Source: Cyanobacteria bacterium M_surface_7_m2_037 (GTDB lineage Bacteria > Cyanobacteriota > Cyanobacteriia > PCC-6307 > Cyanobiaceae). From it: DNA of 30,784 nucleotides. The DNA lies in NCBI GenBank assembly GCA_016882585.1, contig VGPP01000003.1:1-30784 (forward strand). The letters are read 5' to 3'. Positions 16,761 to 25,136 of the stretch are shown piece after piece. The notes beneath the pieces were generated by a model. The model saw nothing but the letters and a program-made list of their open reading frames with translations. It had not been told where the DNA came from and searched no databases. How positions within the stretch are numbered: the stretch's first letter is position 1; each line of letters begins with the position of its first letter. The translations under genes and the position numbers were made by a program.

Positions 16761-17018
16761 TCAGTCGTCGCCCAGGTAGTTCGCCTCTTCCGCTACGGCC
16801 TCCAGCAGCACATCCAACAGCTGGCGCGACTCCTGACCCACGCCTTCGCTCTCCAGCAGCAAGCGCTGGGCGATCAGGAGGCGGCCGGCGGGGTCGCGCA
16901 CGCCCTCGCGGGCGGCCACCAGATCCACCTTGCGGCGAGCCGAGGCGATGCTGATGCTCAAAGCGCTGGCCAGCTTTCCGCAGGCGGTCACGTAGTCCTT
17001 GTCCTGAGGCGCTGCCAT
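16761..17018 (-). CDS. Conserved-looking small protein of unknown function
   Basis: An 85-residue acidic protein starting MAAPQDKDYVTACGKLASAL and ending AVAEEANYLGDD. It is predicted almost wholly helical, with no membrane segment and one Cys. I do not recognise a family. It lies between the stop of ribonuclease D (convergent) and the LpxB-like gene, which ends 17 bases upstream on the same strand, so it probably shares that transcript. The GC-rich codon use and the clean helical protein support a real gene. Confidence 0.7.
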   Translation of the reverse strand: MAAPQDKDYVTACGKLASALSISIASARRKVDLVAAREGVRDPAGRLLIAQRLLLESEGVGQESRQLLDVLLEAVAEEANYLGDD

Positions 17019-17035
17019 GCGGGCTGCAAAAGGCG

Positions 17036-18295
17036 TCAGCCCATCATCCCGCCTGGCCCTGCAGCGGGCGTGAGCAGCCGCTCCTCCAGCAGCTGAGCCA
17101 GGGCTTCACTGCCGCCAGCAGGGCCCATGCGCCGCGCACCGATCCGGCCCAAGGCCGCCCGCCGCTGCGGGGCGTTCAGCAACTCCTCCAGGCCCTGGGC
17201 CAAGGCCTGCGGCGTGCGGCACACCGCCACCGACCCACCGAGCAGGCGGCTCTGGCGCTGGGCAAAGCCGAGCTTGAACTGAGGCCCGGGCCCAGGCAAC
17301 GACAACGCCGGCACACCAAGCCCCACCAACTGCTCCGTGGCGGTGCCGGCGGCCGCCAGGCCCACCTCGGCGCAGCCGGCCCAGGCCGCAAACCGCCCGG
17401 GGCCCACCACAAGCAGCACGCTGCCGCGCTGCCATGCGGCGGCCGCCTCCCCCGGCGGTGGCCCAGGCACCGGCTCAAACCCCAGCCTTTGCAGCAGCGG
17501 AGCCCACTCCTCGGGCGATGGCCGCGAGCCGCAAGGGGCCAGCAGCAACAGGGGCTCGGCTTCGCTGAGCAGTTCGAGGGCCTCCAGCAGCCGGCGCAGG
17601 TTGCCCAGGGCCTCGGGCATGCGGCTGCCCCCCAGCAGCAGCAGCCGGCGGCGCCCCTGCAACACGGGCGGCAAAGGCTCAGCCCGCAGGCCATCCATCA
17701 TCGGATTGCCCGGCGCCAGCGCGTCCACTCCGTGGCGGCGCAAGCCACGGGCGGTGAGGGCATCGCGCATCGCCACCAGGCGGCAGCGACGCCGCGCCAT
17801 CAGAGTCCATTCCCAGGGATCCCACTCACTGCCTTTGCAGCGGTGGTAGAGCGCCGCAAGGCCGGCTGAACCGGGCCCGCTCGCCCAGGTGTAATCGCTC
17901 TTGGGGGTGCCAATGAAGCCATAAGGCGCGCCGCTGCCCCAGGCCAGCAGCAGCGGCAGCAGATCGCCCACCGCCAGCACGGGATCACCGCGGCGCCCCC
18001 AGCGGCGCACGAGCCGCCACTGCCGCCAACTCAGGCCGAGCACCCCAGCCCCGAGATCGGCCAGCAGCCCCCGCAAACTCTGGTTGCTGAAGCCGCCGCT
18101 GGGCAGGTGCCGGCGCGGGCCGATCCGCCTGAGCACCCCTGCCTCCTCAGCCGCCGCGAACGCACCGCCCTCCCCCACCAGGGGCAGCACCGCAATCTCC
18201 AACTCAGGCCGGCGGCGATGCAGCGCCTGCAAAATCCGCAGAGCGATGAGGTCTTCCCCATGGCCGTTGCTCAGCACCAGCAAACGGCCGGGCAT
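17036..18295 (-). CDS. Lipid-A-disaccharide synthase-related glycosyltransferase
   Basis: A 419-residue GT-B type protein. It starts LLVLSNGHGEDLIALRIL, with a nucleotide-sugar-enzyme-like Gly-rich N-terminus, and continues with DPVLAVGDLLPLLLAWGSG, GFIGTPKSDYTW, LAPGNPMMDGL, LLLLGGSRMPEA and the C-terminal donor-site region VGLAAAGTATEQLVGLGVPAL. This pattern is that of the LpxB-related family shared by cyanobacteria and plants, whose substrate is not established. The ATG at 18293-18295 is chosen since the frame upstream passes into the tRNA-Cys gene on the other strand. Confidence 0.82.
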   Translation of the reverse strand: MPGRLLVLSNGHGEDLIALRILQALHRRRPELEIAVLPLVGEGGAFAAAEEAGVLRRIGPRRHLPSGGFSNQSLRGLLADLGAGVLGLSWRQWRLVRRWGRRGDPVLAVGDLLPLLLAWGSGAPYGFIGTPKSDYTWASGPGSAGLAALYHRCKGSEWDPWEWTLMARRRCRLVAMRDALTARGLRRHGVDALAPGNPMMDGLRAEPLPPVLQGRRRLLLLGGSRMPEALGNLRRLLEALELLSEAEPLLLLAPCGSRPSPEEWAPLLQRLGFEPVPGPPPGEAAAAWQRGSVLLVVGPGRFAAWAGCAEVGLAAAGTATEQLVGLGVPALSLPGPGPQFKLGFAQRQSRLLGGSVAVCRTPQALAQGLEELLNAPQRRAALGRIGARRMGPAGGSEALAQLLEERLLTPAAGPGGMMG

Positions 18296-18337
18296 CCCGT
18301 GACTGATACGATCCGCACAGGGAGTTTGCTCCCGTCC

Positions 18338-18408
18338 GGCGGCATGGCCAAGTGGTAAGGCAGAGGATTGCAAATCCTTTACCCCCAGTTCGAATCTGGG
18401 TGCCGCCT
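18338..18408 (+). tRNA. tRNA-Cys (anticodon GCA)
   Basis: A 71-base cloverleaf. The acceptor stem pairs 18338-18344 with 18401-18407 and the discriminator base is T (U). The anticodon stem GAGGA/TCCTT holds the loop TTGCAAA, giving GCA. The T arm has the loop TTCGAAT. CCA is not encoded. It is divergent from the LpxB-like gene. Confidence 0.95.
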
Positions 18409-18443
18409 CTCGTTTCCGATCAGCCCAGCTGAGCCTGGTTGTA

Positions 18444-18962
18444 TCAGCGCAGCTGAGCTCGAATCACCCATGGCGGCTCTCCGAGGGCTGCCAGATCGCT
18501 GTTCACTGCTTCGCAGCGCAGATCGCTGGGATCGATCTGACAGCCACCGCGCACCGACCAGGTACTCGGCAGGCCCTGCACCAGGCCGCGCCCATCAAAG
18601 CGAGCCAGGCTGAGGCTCACCAGCTTTACGTTCAGCGGACGCTTCAGCGAGCAACTGCCGTTGCGGCAGCCCATCGGTTCGCTGCCCTCCGCCAGGGCTC
18701 CCACCAGCGTCAGCCGGATCGAAGCACCGGGCTCAGCCGCCTCGGCCTGCACACTCAGGCGCAGCACCTCCGAGCTGCGTTGATCCAGCTGCAGCTCCTG
18801 GCAGCGCAACCTGGGCGCTGCGCCGTGTTCCACCACGCAGCTGTTGGGGCGGTACCGCCAACGGCCAAAGGGCTCCTCCGCGGCCGCCAGGGGCCGCCAG
18901 GGGCCAAGCAGCAGCACGGCTGCCGCCAACACAGCACCGCAACCCAAGCCACGGCCCAGCAT
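18444..18962 (-). CDS. Secreted protein of unknown function
   Basis: A 172-residue protein with an N-terminal signal peptide (GCGAVLAAAVLLLGPWRPLA, likely cut after AAA near residue 27). The mature part has eight cysteines or so in pairs (SCVVEHG, RLRCQEL, MGCRNGSCS, GGCQIDP, LRCEAV), suggesting disulfides in the periplasm or thylakoid lumen. The rest is beta-like, with alternating Leu, Val and charged residues. No family is recognised. Its ATG overlaps the stop of the preceding small gene by one base (TGATG), so the two are probably translated together. Confidence 0.68.
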   Translation of the reverse strand: MLGRGLGCGAVLAAAVLLLGPWRPLAAAEEPFGRWRYRPNSCVVEHGAAPRLRCQELQLDQRSSEVLRLSVQAEAAEPGASIRLTLVGALAEGSEPMGCRNGSCSLKRPLNVKLVSLSLARFDGRGLVQGLPSTWSVRGGCQIDPSDLRCEAVNSDLAALGEPPWVIRAQLR

Positions 18963-19183
18963 CAGTAGCCGGAGTCGGCCACGCACATGCCGATGCACAC
19001 CAAGCCATTGCTGGCGGTGCGGCCGCAGTGGCCGCACAGCACCGGATCGGGCGGCAGTTCGCTAGCGCCTTGGGGTGGCTCAGCGGCTTGAGGCGGCTGA
19101 AGGTTGGAGGTGGCGTTGGCGGTGGCGATGGCTGAGCTGGGCAGAGAATTCACCGCAGAGATGGCCCCGATTGGCTCGATCAT
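18962..19183 (-). CDS. Small cysteine-motif protein
   Basis: A 73-residue protein with a low-complexity first half (Ala, Ser, Pro, Gln) and a compact C-terminal end: PVLCGHCGRTASNGLVCIGM, followed by CVADSGY. Four Cys in a CxxC...C...C layout suggest a metal-binding knuckle. The end of the protein looks like the constrained part. The start is unsure: ATG 19181-19183, TTG 19190-19192 or GTG 19151-19153. The ATG used here overlaps the start of the aldo/keto reductase on the other strand. It is linked to the next gene by TGATG. Confidence 0.55.
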   Translation of the reverse strand: MIEPIGAISAVNSLPSSAIATANATSNLQPPQAAEPPQGASELPPDPVLCGHCGRTASNGLVCIGMCVADSGY

Positions 19184-20171
19184 GGCAAGCAACAGCCATC
19201 AACCCGGGATCGGTGTGGGCACCTGGGCCTGGGGCAACCAGTTCCTCTGGGGCTACGACCCCGCGCGCGACGACGAGGCCCTGGCCGCCACCTTCCGCCG
19301 CTGCCTGGAGCTGGGGCTGCACTTCTTCGATACGGCGGATTCCTACGGCACCGGCCGGCTCAATGGGCGCAGCGAGGCCCTGCTGGGCCGTTTTGCCATG
19401 GCAGCGCCAGCCGAGCCGCGCGCCAAGCTCTGCATTGCCACCAAATTGGCCCCCTTCCCCTGGCGGCTGGGGCGCCAGGGCTATCAGCGCGCCTTCGCCT
19501 CCTCGCAGGAGCGGCTGCAGGGCCACTTGCAGCGGGTGCAGCTGCACTGGAGCACCGCCCGCTACGCCCCCTGGCAGGAGGGGCCACTGCTCGATGGCCT
19601 GGCCGATCTGGTGCGCCGTGGCGCCGTGGCGAGCCTGGGGGTCTCAAACATGGGCCCCGTGCGGTTGCGCCAGGTGCATCAGCGCTTGGCCGATCAGGGG
19701 GTGCCCTTGCGCAGCCTGCAGGTGCAGCTCTCGCTGCTCGCACCGCAACCGGTGCTGGCAGGCGGAGTAGCGGAGGTGTGCCGTGAGCTCAACATCGAGC
19801 TGATTGCTTACAGCCCACTGGCCCTGGGATTGCTCAGCCGCTACAACAGCCAGAACACAGCTGGCGCGCGGCCGCTCACCGGCACGCGCCGGCGGCTGTT
19901 CCAGCAGCTCGAGCCCCATCTGCAACCACTGCGCCAACGCATGGCGGAGATCAGTGCGGGCAGGCCGGGTGGTTTGGCCGCCGTGGCCCTCAACTGGTGC
20001 CGCGCCCACGGAGCGATGCCGATCCCCGGCTTGCGCAGCTGCGAGCAGGTGGAGGCCACGGCCGCAGCCCTCAGCTGGCACCTGAGCCAGGAGGAGCGCC
20101 ACAGCCTCGATCAGCTGGTGGGGCAGGCCGGTGCTCCGCGGATGCCGGCCAATCCCTTCCAGAGCGCCTGA
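19182..20171 (+). CDS. Aldo/keto reductase
   Basis: A TIM-barrel NADPH-dependent oxidoreductase of 329 residues. The catalytic tetrad can be placed: Asp and Tyr in FFDTADSYGTG, Lys in CIATKLAPF and His in VQLHWST. GVSNMGP and the late NWCRAHGAMPIPGLRS are family motifs, the latter binding the cofactor phosphate. The substrate is unknown. Starts at ATG 19182 and ATG 19161 both fit; GIGVGTWAWGNQ marks the domain start a few residues later. Its TGA abuts the stop of the next gene, which lies on the other strand, as TGATCA. Confidence 0.9.
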   Translation: MASNSHQPGIGVGTWAWGNQFLWGYDPARDDEALAATFRRCLELGLHFFDTADSYGTGRLNGRSEALLGRFAMAAPAEPRAKLCIATKLAPFPWRLGRQGYQRAFASSQERLQGHLQRVQLHWSTARYAPWQEGPLLDGLADLVRRGAVASLGVSNMGPVRLRQVHQRLADQGVPLRSLQVQLSLLAPQPVLAGGVAEVCRELNIELIAYSPLALGLLSRYNSQNTAGARPLTGTRRRLFQQLEPHLQPLRQRMAEISAGRPGGLAAVALNWCRAHGAMPIPGLRSCEQVEATAAALSWHLSQEERHSLDQLVGQAGAPRMPANPFQSA

Positions 20172-20849
20172 TCAGGCCTGGCCCATCAGCGGCGAGGGAT
20201 CGGGGGTGAGCACCACCGGCATGCGCTCACGCTCGGGAGCCTCGCTGCTCTCCGCCGGCCGGCTCAACGACACGAGCCTGGGGCGAGGGGCTTCCAGCAC
20301 AGCCGGCGCTGCTGGAGCTTCCGGGGCGGCCGTGCCTTCATCACAGGCGGCAAGCGCCTCCTGGAGCAGGGAGTCGAAGGTAGCGCCGGGCAGGCGGTGC
20401 CGGGCAATCTCGAGGAAAGCCCGCGCCAGGGATTCACCGGCGGCCGCCTTGAGGGCGGGGTTGGTGCGGCGCTGCTCCTGCTCCTCTTCCACCGCACGGA
20501 TGAAGCGCTCGGTGACATCGCGCTTGGTGGCAGCGCGGATCCGGGTTTCCTGCTCCGGAGGCGACAGCTGCAGCTGTTGATCCAGCTCCTCGAGCCGGCG
20601 GCTGATGCTCTCCAGCACCTCGCGGGCTTCCTTGCCCACATGGGCCAGCTGGCCATCGGAGAGGCGAGGCAGATCCGCCACAAACACCTTGCCGTGGTCG
20701 CGCAGGGTGAGGAAGGTGGGGCGAACGCTGCTGCGGCTGGGGTACGTGTCGCGAGGGCGCAGCGGGCGGTTCGGGGGAATCGGGCCAGCGGAACTGCGCC
20801 GGCGCGTGACGCGGGTGGAGGCGTTTAAAAGCGAGCCGTTTAACGACAT
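20172..20849 (-). CDS. Protein of unknown function with a helical core
   Basis: A 225-residue protein. The N-terminal 45 residues are basic (TRVTRRRSSAGPIPPNRPLR), then a short beta part (SVRPTFLTLRDHGKVFVADL) and a long charged helical part (residues 70-165), for example ISRRLEELDQQLQLSPPEQE and RFIRAVEEEQEQRR, which may form a coiled coil. The C-terminal tail of about 50 residues is Ala/Pro-rich. No family is recognised and there is no signal peptide. The ATG at 20847-20849 is chosen; an earlier ATG-type start would add 20 unlikely residues. Confidence 0.68.
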   Translation of the reverse strand: MSLNGSLLNASTRVTRRRSSAGPIPPNRPLRPRDTYPSRSSVRPTFLTLRDHGKVFVADLPRLSDGQLAHVGKEAREVLESISRRLEELDQQLQLSPPEQETRIRAATKRDVTERFIRAVEEEQEQRRTNPALKAAAGESLARAFLEIARHRLPGATFDSLLQEALAACDEGTAAPEAPAAPAVLEAPRPRLVSLSRPAESSEAPERERMPVVLTPDPSPLMGQA

Positions 20850-21020
20850 CTCAAACCTATAAAGAACAGACCTATGCGCTGTGTTCTGCGTTGCCGAACA
20901 ATCAGGCACGGCGCGGGCGTGATCAACGCCGCACCGCAGTGCTCAGACCCTAACGGCCTGGAGCGGTTTCACCGGGCTCAAACGCCAGGCTGATGCAATT
21001 TGGCAGCCAAGGCGGCGGAA

Positions 21021-22055
21021 TCAGTACGGCAATCCAGCCAGGGGCGCCGCTCCTGCCGATCCAGGCTCCACCTGACCGAGCAACCAGGCCTGATGCCCCT
21101 GGCTCGCGCACACCTGCAGCGCTGCATCCACCGCCCGCTCCGGCAGCACCAGGCAGAAGCCCACCCCGAGGTTGAAGGTGTTCCAGAGATCCGCCTCCGG
21201 CACCTCACCGTTCTCCTGCAGCCAACGGAACAGCGCCGGGCGCTCCCAGCTGCCGGAATCGAGGCGGGCGTGCAGGCCTTCCGGCAGCGCCCGGGGCAGG
21301 TTTTCCGGCAGACCACCGCCGGTGATGTGGGCCATGCCATGCAGCTCCACCCCTGCAGCCAGCAACGCCTGCACCAGCGAGGCATACAGAACAGTGGGCT
21401 CCAGCAAGGCATCCAGCACAGCCGGGCCACCAGGCATGAGGCTGGTTTCCGGGGTGACGCCGCGCATCTCCAGGATGCGACGCACCAGGCTGAAGCCGTT
21501 GCTGTGCACCCCGCTGCTGGCCACAGCCACGATGCGATCGCCCGCCTGCACCCGCGCTGGATCGATCAGCTCGTCTTCGTCCACCACCGCCACGCAGAAG
21601 CCCGCCAGGTCGTAGCGACCGGGGCCGTAGAAGCCAGGCATCTCAGCGGTTTCACCCCCCAGCAGGGCACAGCCGCTCTGGCGGCAGCCATCGGCGATGC
21701 CCTCCACCACCTGGGCCATCGCCTCGGGCGTGAGCTTGCCGGTGGCGATGTAATCGAGAAAGAACAGGGGCTGGGCGCCACTGGTGATCACGTCGTTCAC
21801 GCACATCGCCACCAGATCGATGCCCACGCCGTGATGACGCCCATGGGCCTGAGCCAGCTCGAGCTTGGTGCCCACACCGTCGGTGCCCGATACCAGCAGC
21901 GGCTTGCGCATGCCCTGAGGCAGGCGGCAGAGCCCACCAAAACCGCCCAGACCACCCAACACCTCGGGCCGGCGCGTGGACTCCACACTCGAGCGGATGC
22001 GCTCCACGAAGGCGCGCCCAGCCTCCACATCAACGCCGGCTGTGCGGTAGTCCAT
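21021..22055 (-). CDS. purM: Phosphoribosylformylglycinamidine cyclo-ligase (AIR synthetase)
   Basis: Closes the imidazole ring in purine synthesis, using ATP and FGAM. The 344-residue protein has SGTDGVGTKLELA, GIDLVAMCVNDV, FFLDYIATGKL, GGETAEMPGFY, VASSGVHSNGFSLVR and HITGGGLPENLPR, all PurM signatures. The start MDYRTAGVDVEAGRAFVERI matches the family. A 9-bp inverted repeat lies about 57 bases upstream of the ATG. Confidence 0.97.
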   Translation of the reverse strand: MDYRTAGVDVEAGRAFVERIRSSVESTRRPEVLGGLGGFGGLCRLPQGMRKPLLVSGTDGVGTKLELAQAHGRHHGVGIDLVAMCVNDVITSGAQPLFFLDYIATGKLTPEAMAQVVEGIADGCRQSGCALLGGETAEMPGFYGPGRYDLAGFCVAVVDEDELIDPARVQAGDRIVAVASSGVHSNGFSLVRRILEMRGVTPETSLMPGGPAVLDALLEPTVLYASLVQALLAAGVELHGMAHITGGGLPENLPRALPEGLHARLDSGSWERPALFRWLQENGEVPEADLWNTFNLGVGFCLVLPERAVDAALQVCASQGHQAWLLGQVEPGSAGAAPLAGLPY

Positions 22056-22470
22056 CCCAGCAACCCCTCACGGATCCCTTGATCCTGCCCCGCCAGGGGG
22101 CACAGCCACCAGCCAATCCGCAACCGCCCACCGGATTGGCACACACTTCGATCAGGCCCGCTTATTGAGGCGATCAGTGGCTGTGATCGAAAGACCCTCT
22201 TGCCAACCCTGCAAATCCCTGCGATAGCCCTCTTTTCGAGATTTGATCGCAAATGCTGATCAATCCAACGCTCGCAATTGCAGACCAAATCCACCACGCA
22301 CTGCCAGTAACTTTGCGGCGTCGTCAATTCCCGATAGGAACTCCATCAGCACATCGGTTCAGAAATGCCTCGCAATTTGCGATCGCCTCTGTCTGAAACC
22401 CGCTCTTGAAGCTGACGGGCCACACCTTTTCCAGTGGCTGCTGCGTTAACCGCGGCGAGTTTCGCTTGTT
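22056..22470. other. 415-base intergenic region between divergent purM and rlpA-like genes
   Basis: No convincing gene. The frame open from 22243 to 22449 on the plus strand encodes a mixed peptide with no recognisable domain. The stretch from about 22140 to 22400 is less GC-rich than its surroundings. It holds the 9-bp inverted repeat at 22112-22140 and a second pair TTCGATCA/TGATCGAA (22147-22154 and 22184-22191), and would hold the promoters of both genes. Confidence 0.6.
22112..22140. promoter_or_regulatory. 9-bp inverted repeat upstream of purM
   Basis: GCCAATCCG (22112-22120) and its exact reverse complement CGGATTGGC (22132-22140) are separated by 11 bases. No T run follows on either strand, so a terminator is unlikely. 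The position upstream of purM would suit an operator, but the regulator is not known. Confidence 0.4.
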
Positions 22471-23004
22471 ATGCGTCGCTTCTGTCTCCTTGGTGGCTCG
22501 GCCCTGCTCCTCTCCGGCAGCACTGGTCTCCCCCCGGCCTTCGCCACCACCGGCCGCGTTGCTGCCGACACCAGCAGCCCCGCACTTGAACTGGCGATCC
22601 GCAGCGTGGATTCCAGCCTCGAGTCGGCCGATCCCTCAGACGAGCTTCAGATCAAACCTGCCGCTCCCGCGCTCCCCATCGCCACCCCTCCGCAGCAGCC
22701 TCGGGTGAAATCGGTGAGTCAGGGTCAGGCCAGTTGGTACGGCCCCGGCTTCTTCGGGAACCGCACCGCCAGTGGTGAAGTGCTCCGCCCGGGCACCCTC
22801 ACCGCCGCCCACCGCACCCTGCCCTTCGGCACCAAGGTGCGCGTGACCAACATGGGCAACGGCCGCAGCGCCATCGTGCGCATCAATGATCGTGGCCCCT
22901 TCCATGGCAACCGGGTGATCGACCTGGCCCATGGCGCCGCCAACAACCTTGGTCTGATCTCCAGCGGGATCGCCAACGTGAAGCTGGAAGTGCTCCAGCC
23001 CTGA
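22471..23004 (+). CDS. RlpA-like double-psi beta-barrel protein (septal ring lytic transglycosylase family)
   Basis: A 177-residue exported protein. Residues 1-25 form a signal peptide (RRFCLLGGSALLLSGSTGLP). A Pro/Ala-rich linker follows, then from about residue 84 the RlpA barrel: QGQASWYGPGFFGNRTASGE, LTAAHRTLPFGTKVRVTNM, AIVRINDRGPFHGNRVIDL, and ANNLGLISSGIANVKLEVL. The Glu and the RINDRGPF block match those of active RlpA lytic transglycosylases. No SPOR domain follows, unlike in E. coli RlpA. It probably acts on peptidoglycan. A strong terminator follows. Confidence 0.9.
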   Translation: MRRFCLLGGSALLLSGSTGLPPAFATTGRVAADTSSPALELAIRSVDSSLESADPSDELQIKPAAPALPIATPPQQPRVKSVSQGQASWYGPGFFGNRTASGEVLRPGTLTAAHRTLPFGTKVRVTNMGNGRSAIVRINDRGPFHGNRVIDLAHGAANNLGLISSGIANVKLEVLQP

Positions 23005-23025
23005 GTGCCGCTCAGGCTTTGCTTC

Positions 23026-23057
23026 AGCCCACTGGCCTTGCGGCCGGTGGGCTTTTT
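23026..23057 (+). terminator. Rho-independent terminator after the rlpA-like gene
   Basis: A 12-bp stem with one T-G pair (23026-23037 with 23042-23053), loop TTGC, followed by TTTT. It separates the rlpA-like transcript from panC-cmk. Confidence 0.9.
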
Positions 23058-23094
23058 GCTGGCCCGGTAGGGTCGCACCAAGCCGCAAGAGCCC

Positions 23095-24651
23095 GTGCGC
23101 CTGCTGCGCCGCTGCACCGATCTGGAGGCCTGGCGCCGCAGCTGCGGAGCGTCGCCCCTGCATTTCGTGCCCACCATGGGCGCCCTGCACCTGGGGCACC
23201 AGAGCCTGATCGCGCGAGCCGGCCGGCTGCAGGCTGACGTGCGGCCGCAGGTGCTGGTGAGCGTGTTCGTGAACCCGCTGCAATTCGGAGCCAACGAGGA
23301 TTTCGGCCGCTATCCCCGCCAGCTCGTGCGTGATGCCGAACTGGCCGAGGCCGCGGGCGCCGATGCGCTGTTCGCTCCGAGCGTGGAGGAGCTCTATCCC
23401 GCCGGTGAAGCTGAGATCACCCGGATCCACCCCCCGCAATCCCTGCAGGCGGGCCTGTGCGGGCGCCACCGGCCTGGTCACTTCAATGGCGTGGCCACCG
23501 TGGTGGCCCGGCTCCTGGGCCTGATCCGGCCGGATCAGCTGCTCCTGGGTGAAAAAGACTGGCAGCAGCTGGTGATCCTGCAGCGGATGGCGGCGGATCT
23601 GGGCCTACCGGTGCAGGTGGTGGGATGCCCCACCCTGCGCGAGCCCGATGGCCTGGCCCTCAGCTCGCGCAACAGCTATCTCAGCGCTGAGCAACGGCAG
23701 CAGGCCGCCGCTCTGCCGCAAGCCCTCCAAGCCGCCGCCGCCGGGCCCCTCCCCCCAGGCAGCGCCCTGGCCCCCACGCTGATGCAGGTCCAGCAAGCGC
23801 TGGAGCAAGCCGGCCTGGTGCTCGACTATGTAGAAGCGGTGTGTCCCCGCAGCCTGCAGCCCCGCAGCGCGCTCACGGGCCTCACCCTGCTGGCCGCCGC
23901 CGCCCACTGCGGCCCCAGCCGCCTGATCGATCACGTGTTTCTGATGAGTCGAGCCCCGATCGTTGCCATCGATGGCCCTGCCGGCGCCGGCAAAAGCACC
24001 GTGACCCGTGCCTTCGCGGAGCGGCTGGGACTGATCTATCTCGACACCGGCGCCATGTACCGCGCCGTGACCTGGCTGGTGCAGCAGAGCGGTGTGGATG
24101 CCGCCGATGCCGCCGCCGTGGCGCCGCTGCTGCAGAACCTCGACCTGCAACTGAGCACCGCTGCCGCCGGCAGCCAACGCGTGAGCGTGAACGGCCACGA
24201 CGTGACCGATGCGATCCGTTCTCCCGAGGTGACAGCCCAGGTGTCGGTGGTGGCGGCCCATGGCTGCGTGCGCGAAGCGCTCACCCGCCAGCAGCAGGCC
24301 ATGGGCGAGCGCGGCGGCCTGGTGGCCGAAGGGCGTGACATCGGCACGGCCGTGTTCCCGGATGCCGAGCTCAAGGTGTTCCTCACCGCCACCGTGGCCG
24401 AACGAGCCCGCCGCCGCGCCCTCGATCTGGAGCAGCGGGGGTTCCCTGTGCCGCCGCTGGAAGAGCTCGAGGCCCAGATCGCCGAACGCGACCATCTCGA
24501 TTCCACCCGGGAGGTGGCGCCGCTCACCCAGGCCGCCGATGCCGTGGAGCTGATCACCGATGGCCTGAGCATCGAGGCGGTGATCGAGCAGCTGGTGCAG
24601 CTATTCCGCCAGCGCGTGCCCCACGACGCCTGGCCGGAGCCGGCGGCCTAA
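23095..24651 (+). CDS. panC/cmk: Bifunctional pantothenate synthetase / cytidylate kinase
   Basis: Two enzymes in one chain of 518 residues, a fusion known from cyanobacteria. The PanC part (1 to about 280) joins pantoate and beta-alanine: HFVPTMGALHLGHQSLI (HxGH adenylate site), SVFVNPLQFGANEDFGRYPR, GEKDWQQLVIL and LSSRNSYLS. The cytidylate kinase part (from about 285) phosphorylates CMP and dCMP: IVAIDGPAGAGKSTVTRAF is the P-loop, then YLDTGAMYRAVTW, GLVAEGRDIGTAVFPDAELK and TATVAERARRRALD. GTG at 23095 is the only usual start, because the frame closes at TAG nearby upstream. The stop overlaps the end of the phosphatase gene on the other strand. Confidence 0.96.
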   Translation: MRLLRRCTDLEAWRRSCGASPLHFVPTMGALHLGHQSLIARAGRLQADVRPQVLVSVFVNPLQFGANEDFGRYPRQLVRDAELAEAAGADALFAPSVEELYPAGEAEITRIHPPQSLQAGLCGRHRPGHFNGVATVVARLLGLIRPDQLLLGEKDWQQLVILQRMAADLGLPVQVVGCPTLREPDGLALSSRNSYLSAEQRQQAAALPQALQAAAAGPLPPGSALAPTLMQVQQALEQAGLVLDYVEAVCPRSLQPRSALTGLTLLAAAAHCGPSRLIDHVFLMSRAPIVAIDGPAGAGKSTVTRAFAERLGLIYLDTGAMYRAVTWLVQQSGVDAADAAAVAPLLQNLDLQLSTAAAGSQRVSVNGHDVTDAIRSPEVTAQVSVVAAHGCVREALTRQQQAMGERGGLVAEGRDIGTAVFPDAELKVFLTATVAERARRRALDLEQRGFPVPPLEELEAQIAERDHLDSTREVAPLTQAADAVELITDGLSIEAVIEQLVQLFRQRVPHDAWPEPAA

Positions 24652-25136
24652 CGCTGCTCGCGCAGCAGGCTCTCCAGCAGGCCGGCGCAGGCATCCTCGA
24701 GCAGATCGAGCACCTGCTCAAAGCCCTGTTCACCGCCGTAATAGGGATCGGGCACCTCGCTGGCGCTGAGGCGGCGGCAGTGGCTGGTCATCGGCTCGAT
24801 GCGCGCCAGCCCCGGGCGGTCGCCCAGTTCACGGGCCAGCGAGCGCACGTTGCGCAGGTTGTCGTCATCCATGGTGAGGATGCGATCGAAGGCGCTGAAA
24901 TCCGCCAGCTCGATCTGGCGAGCGCGGCTGGGCAGGTGGATGCCGCGGCGCTCTGCGGCGGCCCGCATGCGCCGATCAGCCGGATTGCCCACGTGCCAGC
25001 CGCCCGTGCCGGCGCTATCCACCACGAAGCGATCCTCCAGCCCCTCACGGGCGATCAGGTGCAGAAACACCCCCTCAGCGGCCGGTGAGCGGCAGATGTT
25101 GCCCAGGCACACAAACAAGAGGCGCTGCTCAGCCAT
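24648..25136 (-). CDS. Low-molecular-weight protein tyrosine phosphatase
   Basis: A 162-residue protein with the signature P-loop CLGNICRSP (nucleophile Cys and phosphate-binding Arg) near the N-terminus, VVDSAGTGGWHVGNPADRR, LTMDDDNLRNV and the general-acid Asp in VPDPYYGG. It would remove phosphate from tyrosine or other small substrates. The first 8 bases overlap the end of cpcF, so it is most likely the last gene of the cpcE-cpcF transcript. Whether it acts on phycobilisome proteins is not known. Confidence 0.93.
   Translation of the reverse strand: MAEQRLLFVCLGNICRSPAAEGVFLHLIAREGLEDRFVVDSAGTGGWHVGNPADRRMRAAAERRGIHLPSRARQIELADFSAFDRILTMDDDNLRNVRSLARELGDRPGLARIEPMTSHCRRLSASEVPDPYYGGEQGFEQVLDLLEDACAGLLESLLREQR

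Noticed and set aside
22243..22449. A 68-codon frame in the purM-rlpA spacer
   Set aside because: The peptide has no hydrophobic core, repeat or motif, and codon use is unlike neighbouring genes.
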